Assembly: GCA_035610835.1 (NCBI GenBank)
Contig: CM069450.1
Span: 31,984,971 to 32,048,970 of the forward strand
DNA length: 64,000 bases
Direction of reading: 5' to 3'
Origin: Ophiura sarsii
Lineage: Eukaryota; Echinodermata; Ophiuroidea; Amphilepidida; Ophiuridae
The translations under genes and the position numbers were made by a program. Positions within the stretch are counted from its first letter, which is position 1; each line of letters begins with the position of its first letter. This document shows positions 58,115 to 64,000 of the stretch, in pieces. The notes under the pieces are model-generated. The model had not been told where the DNA came from, searched no databases, and worked only from the letters and a program-made list of their open reading frames with translations.

Positions 58115-58282
58115 CAGGCCTGGAAAAAATGGGCAAATTGGGAAGCTCCTTGCCAGGAAATTTTGGCAATTGAAGGGAAATTTTGCTCTTCCATATTAAG
58201 ATATAAGAAATAGTGGGAGATTTTCCATTTTAGAGGGAAATTTGGGTTAGCTTGCCAGGAAATCAACATTTTTCCAGGCCTG
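58115..58282. mobile_element. hAT-type MITE, 168 bp
   Basis: 8-bp target duplication CCCACTGG at 58107-58114 and 58283-58290. Inverted ends CAGGCCTGGAAAAA, with GCTTGCCAGGAAAT-type words mirrored further in. Only 67 bases separate it from the previous element's right target duplication. Confidence 0.92.
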
Positions 58283-58343
58283 CCCACTGGAGGTATTGAC
58301 ATACACACATGTGTAGAATTATAGAAAATGTGTAAGTAGAATG

Positions 58344-58672
58344 TTGGGCCTGTAAAGTTACGTCACTGTCCAGAGGAAGAGAAATATAGTATAGTTATGA
58401 TCATTGGGGCCCGGCATTCACCTCGTACGTTTTTACCTTGAAAAATATAGTGGCGAGTAGGTTTGATGATAGTACATGTAAGCCTACATAATTGGTTTAT
58501 TTTGACTTCTGAAAGGCATTTTGAGGTAAGTGCAGTTTTGAGGAACTTCAAAAGCACACCCAATAGTACCAATGTCCAAAAGTACACCTTCATAATTTGT
58601 AGTGAAATGCTGGGCCTGTAAAGTTACGTCACTGTCCAGAAGAAGAGAAATAGAGTATTATAGTCATACCCT
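58344..58672 (-). repeat. 65-bp duplication, copies 263 bp apart
   Basis: GGGCCTGTAAAGTTACGTCA, then CTGTCCAGA(G/A)GAAGAGAAAT, occurs at 58347 and 58610. On the minus strand each begins with CTCTTC(C/T)TCTGGACAG, which would serve as a splice acceptor. A duplicated exon is conceivable, but the phases do not join to the downstream gene. Confidence 0.6.
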
Positions 58673-58738
58673 GACAATGTACAGTGGGCACACCTTCATA
58701 GCTAGTGAACCATATGTTTGTAAGGGAAACAAACATAC

Positions 58739-58878
58739 CTTCAGATGAATCCACATAATGCAAGCAAAGAGATGTTGAAGGTATACCACCATCACATATG
58801 CAGGCACTGTATCACAGTCAAACAAGTTACATGTAGTAGATAAAAGCACCATTCCTATTATACTAATCTCATCAGGAT
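58739..58878 (-). CDS. Possible additional exon, 46 codons
   Basis: Acceptor TTTATGTTTACAG and donor CTGAAG|GTATGT flank a stretch open in one frame only: PDEISIIGMVLLSTTCNLFD, then TVPAYVMVVYLQHLF. It is hydrophobic, unlike the downstream exons. It ends in phase 0, which does not fit directly to the exon at 57655. It may be an exon of the same or another gene, or chance. Confidence 0.25.
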
Positions 58879-58879
58879 C

Positions 58880-59530
58880 TGTAAACATAAATAGGATTAC
58901 AAATAAAAAGGCAAGACTAATATAAGAATGTATCAATGGCTTAGTGAAAGTGGGGCCAATCCTGAAGCTATACATGGAGCGGTATGTGCCAAATTTGTTT
59001 CTTCTCGGCGCATTTAATTTTCAATAATAGGGTGCTGGAATTAAATTCAAAAAAGAAGAAAAAAACCTGTCTCACATACCCCGCGCGCATGAGCCCAAGT
59101 GTGGGATTTCTTTTCATAGTTGTCTGAAAAAATTGATGACCAATTTTTTTCTGAAAGAGCAACTAAAAACCAACAAAAGAAATTGGGCAAAAAATTAACA
59201 AATAACAAAATTAGATATCCGCATTTAAAATCGCATGTATGTATTTCCCAAATATGCGAAACAGACTTTGTGATTACTTTGAGAGTTTTTCCTGAACTCA
59301 ATTAGTTCTTAATTCAACATCATTTTATAGCTGGAGTAGGGTATGAGTCCATTGAGTACTGAATAAAACACTTCTTTCAGAATTTGAATAATGTACAATG
59401 TAGCTAAATGGTCTCCGCTTTACGTCGTTTACATCATTACATGCCAAACATTGGGAATAAAAGTAAGATGAACCACAAATACAAATTAAAAAGAAAAAAT
59501 GGCACAACAAAATATTTGATAAGAAGACCT
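58880..59530. other. Unassigned AT-rich stretch
   Basis: No feature was recognised. Confidence 0.35.
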
Positions 59531-59533
59531 ATA

Positions 59534-59620
59534 CCGGGTAATTCAAAAAAAAGTTGACCAAAGTTCAAAGTATTTGTTTAACCACATGTACATCAAATAC
59601 CACAAAATGTTCAGAATGCC
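59534..59620 (+). mobile_element. Lone mariner-like end, family of 45929-46590
   Basis: TA followed by CCGGGTAATTCAAAAAAAAG, TTGACCAAAGTTCAAAG and TTTAACCACATGTA parallels the left arm at 45929. No right end was found, so the copy is truncated. Confidence 0.6.
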
Positions 59621-59740
59621 AGAGAGTGGCGATAAATGTGTGAGATTTTAGCCGGCACTAAAATGTGGCTAGCTACAACCCTGGCTATGAATCATGGTGA
59701 TAGCTGTCTCAGAGCTATGAAATTAAAGCATCAGCATCAG

Positions 59741-60878
59741 GGCAATTCCATGCAAAGGTGGACATGACCACTAATTTTCAAGTTATTCATATCTTAAACA
59801 TATTACATATTTAGTATCAAATTAAAGCTAAAAGTCTAAATTTTCCAATTATGAACTTTATTTTCATTTTTTTTACATATTTTGTGTTTTCCCCCGTTTT
59901 AATTAGCATAATCTACCAATTTTATTAATTTTGTTGTAAAATCTGTTATTTATAATGCTATTCATATTTATAAACTGAAAATAGTCACTTTAAAATTATT
60001 TTATTAGTTGTGAGCTCTTACATATTATTCTTTAAATTTAAAAAAAAAAAAAACCCACTCTGCGTTGCGACTCAACGATCAATTTTTATTAAGATTTCAC
60101 CAAAATGTCACGCTGTTACCGAAAAAATGAATGTTTTTAAGGTTTTTTAAATTTTCATTAAATCTACATTACAAATTAAATAATACTTGCAATGCAAATC
60201 ACACTCCCATAGACCTATAACATACATTGTACATGCTTCAAAGATGCAGTACTACTTTTTGTTAATTAATTATTTCAATTAGCAATATGTCACGCTGTTA
60301 CTTTTTTGGTAACAGCGTGACGGTAACAGCGTGACCCTCATTTAATTATACAGTGAGTTCAAATACAATTTTTAAGTGAAATGTGTTTTAATTGGATAAT
60401 TTAATTAACTTAATATTGTATTTAATATTGTATTTGATCTATTTTAAACTAACAAAGAACACTATAATGTGATTTAATTTAATTAAAATCAACAATCACT
60501 ATGTGTAAGTTTTGGAGATCATTATATCGTCAATGTTTGATCTTTTTGCATTGCTCATATAGGGTCAGCCTTTGGTCACGCTGTTACCGTCACGCTGTTA
60601 CCGTATGCAAATTTGTTTATTGTATCATATATATTTAAAATCATAAGATATTTTCTTTTTTATACAGGGAAGTTATAGCTGACTTTCTTATAATTACAAT
60701 CCACCTGATGAAACTAACACCTAATGATTTTTTTCTTATTTTTTTCTTTCTATGTGTAGGTTGTACTAGTAGTAGAAATGCAATAAAACATGTTCTGAAT
60801 AATTCAAGTGTGTATGTTATTTGCATATGAAGTGTGAAAATATCTTCCAAACCGTCACGCTGTTACCGTGGAATTGCC
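59741..60878. mobile_element. Element of about 1.14 kb with seven GTCACGCTGTTAC motifs
   Basis: Inverted ends GGCAATTCCA/TGGAATTGCC are flanked by the 6-bp direct repeat CATCAG (59735-59740 and 60879-60884). The motif GTCACGCTGTTAC(C), or its complement, lies near 60106, 60287, 60309, 60322, 60575, 60589 and 60854, partly as adjacent and head-to-head pairs. The rest is very AT-rich and noncoding. The superfamily is unknown. Confidence 0.75.
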
Positions 60879-60899
60879 CATCAGATACTTTTCATCAAT

Positions 60900-61560
60900 A
60901 TTGTCCAATTTTCTAAATAAAATTGGTCAAACTTTTGCTTGAGATATCATGTGTAAAATAGCTCAACCTATTTCAAATTCCAAGAAAGCTGACTTGAATT
61001 TTGATCGCCTTATTCCCACTAGTATATGATTATGAATACTAATTTTATGAAGCCAACTGTAACATGTTAGTTTTCGTAGTTTAGACAAGGCCATGTTTAA
61101 CCTTTGGATGCAACGCCTATGCTGAGAGCTACATGTATGAAATGAAAGAATCTGACTTGGCGTTAATCCTAGTAAATAAGAGGACCTGTGAAATTTCATG
61201 TCATTAACACTCGACCTTATCAAACTACTGATTCAATGAGTTACCTGTTACTGTAACTAACTAGTGGACGTCAGATATTTCAATCAACATTTTTTCATTT
61301 TTTACATTTTTTCACTTTTCTGAATAAAATTAGTCAAACTATTTGCTAAGAATGAGTGTCTTGGTTGAATATCTCAAAAGTATTCTATTTCCAACATAGC
61401 TGTCTTGAATTACATTTTTGTAGGATCCCTCTATTTGTTCCTGCTACAGTAAATTTACGACACCGCCTGTCTACATCTACATGTAGGCGCGGCGGTGTTT
61501 CATCTATCAATATTTTTCAACCTTTCTGAATAAAATTAGTCAAAGTTTTGCTTCAGATTA
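60900..61560 (+). repeat. Three diverged copies of an AT-rich segment
   Basis: AATAAAATT(G/A)GTCAAA(C/G) followed by TTTGCT and ATCAT-like words occurs near 60916, 61323 and 61531. The first two continue with TTCAAATTCCAAGAAAGCTG / TTTCCAACATAGCTG, then CTTGAATT. Confidence 0.55.
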
Positions 61561-61664
61561 TCATGATTCATGTTTAATGATCAAATAATATGTACCCCGG
61601 TCAGGGGTTGCATTCTGACGCGTCTGCGCGTCCTAGACCTCTCACTTTCTTATAGTGACGCATC

Positions 61665-62630
61665 AGGTTTGGGCCAAATCCAAAAACATCGTTTTTGCGA
61701 CGGACGGAATTTGACTGATATTTTCAAATATAACCATATAGATACCAACTGTACCAACTGCTTTAGTTGGTACTCTAACTTACTTTTGGCCATATTTCAA
61801 GAATCTGAACTCAAATCAACTGTATCTCCTTTATTTTTTATGATATTGACCCCCAAAGTAACCACTTTATTCAGCCGGAAGTGTTTTTCGGGATTTTTGG
61901 AGTCATGCTGTGACCACATGGGGGGTCATATGAATCCCATATTGCATATGAGCAATCTAGGGTCACATGTCTATAGCCAAAAGCAAGTGATTGAACTCTA
62001 TCATCAATGTATTTACTATACAAATGGCATGGCTCCAAAGTTGGGTCCAGGAGAAAAAATGTCGAAAAGACCCCCTCCGTCTAGTCAATGGTTGACTCCG
62101 TGGGCAGTGGAAACATTTTTTGAGATTTACAGCAGTTGAACATATATGTATCATATCTACTTGTAAACCAAATTTCAGCTCTGGTACTCAACTCCTAATT
62201 CAGCAGTTATGATACATAGAAAATGGGCAAAATACCCCAATTTAAAAAAAAATGAAAACTTGGCATTACCATGAAGGAGTTTGGATACCAGAGCTGAAAT
62301 TTGGTTTACAAGTAGATATGATACATGTTCAACTGCTGTAAATCTCAACTAATGTTTCAACTGCCCAAAATACTTCTAAAACACTTCCGACTGAATAAAG
62401 TGGCTACTTTGGGTGGCAAAAGCATAAAAGTAAAGGAGGTACCGTACATTTTATTTGATAGCAGATTCTTGACATATGGCTTAAAGTTAGCTAGAGTACC
62501 ACATTTCAGCTTTCTACCTAGTACGAGAACTGAGATAAGCTTTCAAAGTTGGAAAATATTACAAATGTGATTTTTTGCGAATCGCAAAGGCGAAAAAGGG
62601 CGTTCTCGACCAAATTTCAACGGCACACTT
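61665..62630. mobile_element. Foldback element with long imperfect arms
   Basis: The left arm from about 61665 to 62205 and the right arm from about 62265 to 62630 are complementary in order: TTTTTGCGA, ATATTTTC, TGGTACTCTA, TCAAGAATCTG, CTCCTTTA, CACTTTATTCAG and ATCTACTTGTAAACCAAATT. The left arm carries about 200 extra bases at 61890-62100. A 189-codon frame over the left arm has no protein-like features and is explained by this structure. Confidence 0.75.
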
Positions 62631-62634
62631 TAAC

Positions 62635-64000
62635 TAGTCAGTATACTATCAGTAACAAAATCTACTAGGCTCATACACCAATATTCATTACTTTACACTT
62701 TAAATACAGCAAAAAAAAATGTTCATAACTTGTACAAGTATAAAGTAAAAAATGATTATTTATGGGCATATTTAATTCACAAGAATAAACAATATAGAGT
62801 CATAATAATTATTAAAATATTAAAATAAATGTTGTTATAATTTTAAAAATAGTGAACAGAAGGTCAACCAATCTTGACCTCACAGCAGCGGTGAAGTCAA
62901 ATCAATTTTACGACCATGCTCTTAATCCCTCCATCAATAGGTGCTAATTGGGTTGTGAATAGACACTTGAGTGGATCAATACTAACTGCCATGGTGGGGA
63001 GTATAGTGAGGGTTCATTTTCAACATTTAAAACACACAATTTTGAGCTTAAAGTCGACTGAATCTAAAAAAAGTCGACCTATATGAGTAGCATAATCATA
63101 AAGAGGAGATATTAAACTCAATTTTGACTGACTCAGTTTTAAAATCGTACGACCAGTTAGCTCACAATAATTGGTTGAAAATTGGGGTCAATTGAGGTCA
63201 TGAACATTTAGACAAAGCAGTCAGTAGAGGTGTGTCATTTTACTGCAAGTTGATTGGACAAACCTTTGCCTGTACAAAATGATTTTTTTATTGACTAGTT
63301 ACACTGTGAACGGGCCATATCGGGAAAACAACATGGAGTATGATTTTACTTTTTTGCATGTGTTAATTTTTGCCATAGTCCATTAATCTGATGAAGTTTC
63401 ATCAAAATCTGAGAGGGTCACCTGGGAACTTGTTAGAAAATTGGTTGATTTGACACGGAATGACCCCTTTATTAAGTTTGGTACGAAATGTCTGCTTCAT
63501 GCATTCCTCGCTCACTTTGAAGGGCACAGTTTAAAACCATCTATCACAGGAAAACATACATGATACATGATCATACCAGAGCTAAATATATAATTTTGTC
63601 AGTCATGGAATAGTCTAAAAAACTAGTTTCTCATCCTAACTATTGAAAAAAGGAGGATGAGGGCACTTTAAAAAAAAAAATCCAGTAAACAGTGCAAAAT
63701 TACCATTACCAGCGCGGTATTGCATGAATCAGCATGATTGATTGTATAACTTAAAGAGGATGAGGCCTTTTGTAAAATCTTTTTTATTTCATGGTTCTGG
63801 GGAGTTTGTGAACACAAAACCTGCTTTGAAATGCTCATTGGACTATAATAAACCCATTACCAAGATGTCAGCTTTTTAAATACTTTAACAAAAAAGTTAT
63901 GGAAAAAATAGATATTTTTTTTTTTATAGAATTCCTGAAAAATGATGCGCGAGGGGACGTGAAACTGCTTTATTTTTTTACTTGGCCTAAAAGCCCCCCC
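62635..64000. other. Unassigned AT-rich stretch to the window end
   Basis: No gene, element end or array was recognised. Confidence 0.35.

Noticed and set aside
58344..58672. Duplicated exon upstream of the minus-strand gene
   Set aside because: Acceptor-like sequences exist, but frames are short and phases do not connect to the supported exons.
61570..62139. 189-codon plus-strand frame, longest non-retroelement frame on the right
   Set aside because: It overlies the left arm of a foldback, lacks motifs and has no splice or start support.

Overview
The window looks like intergenic and intronic DNA from an animal, most likely a marine invertebrate. It is AT-rich, has no long uninterrupted gene, and carries GT-AG introns. 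It also holds retroelement classes typical of invertebrate metazoan genomes: a Penelope-like element, an RTE-type LINE, a CR1/L2-type LINE and tRNA-headed SINEs. I cannot fix the species. Telomere-like TTAGGG motifs at the SINE ends fit an animal but do not narrow it further.

Only one host-gene candidate is well supported. It is on the minus strand at 56284-57655: three exons joined by good splice sites with matching phases, encoding a conserved-looking tail of an unrecognised protein. One upstream codon is an in-frame TGA. A CpG-rich block at about 15.36-16.44 kb may be a promoter with a short first exon. Five retroelement coding remnants are present: Penelope-like pieces at 1-313 (-) and 34196-34493 (+), an RTE-type LINE at 1670-2968 (-), a CR1/L2-type LINE at 27284-29690 (-) and another non-LTR reverse transcriptase at 43105-44358 (+). 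All are truncated or broken.

The rest is a dense collection of non-autonomous DNA elements, many with readable termini and target-site duplications. hAT-type elements with 8-bp duplications lie at 3496-4181, 57750-58039 and 58115-58282. TA-flanked mariner-like elements lie at 19120-20164, 23566-24317 and 32414-33125, with a probable relative at 45929-46590. TTAA-flanked elements include three copies of one small family (5078, 31309, 48993), a palindromic element at 40664-41068, one at 25889-26299, and a 2.4-kb foldback at 49866-52228 whose hub is a 13-bp minisatellite. tRNA-headed SINEs at about 55.4-55.9 and 56.9-57.2 kb are each bracketed by TTAACCCT and AGGGTTAA.

On a larger scale, three blocks recur in inverted orientation on the other side of the window: about 13.2-14.0 with 52.3-54.0 kb, 17.6-20.4 with 41.1-42.5 kb, and 21.6-22.3 with 37.0-37.4 kb. 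Their nested order hints at an old inverted duplication, but dispersed repeat families explain much of it and one local order disagrees. Tandem arrays are common: a 22-bp unit at 9.7 kb, a 280-289-bp unit at 24.5-25.6 kb and a 16-bp unit at 54.0 kb. Comparisons were made by eye; no database search was run.
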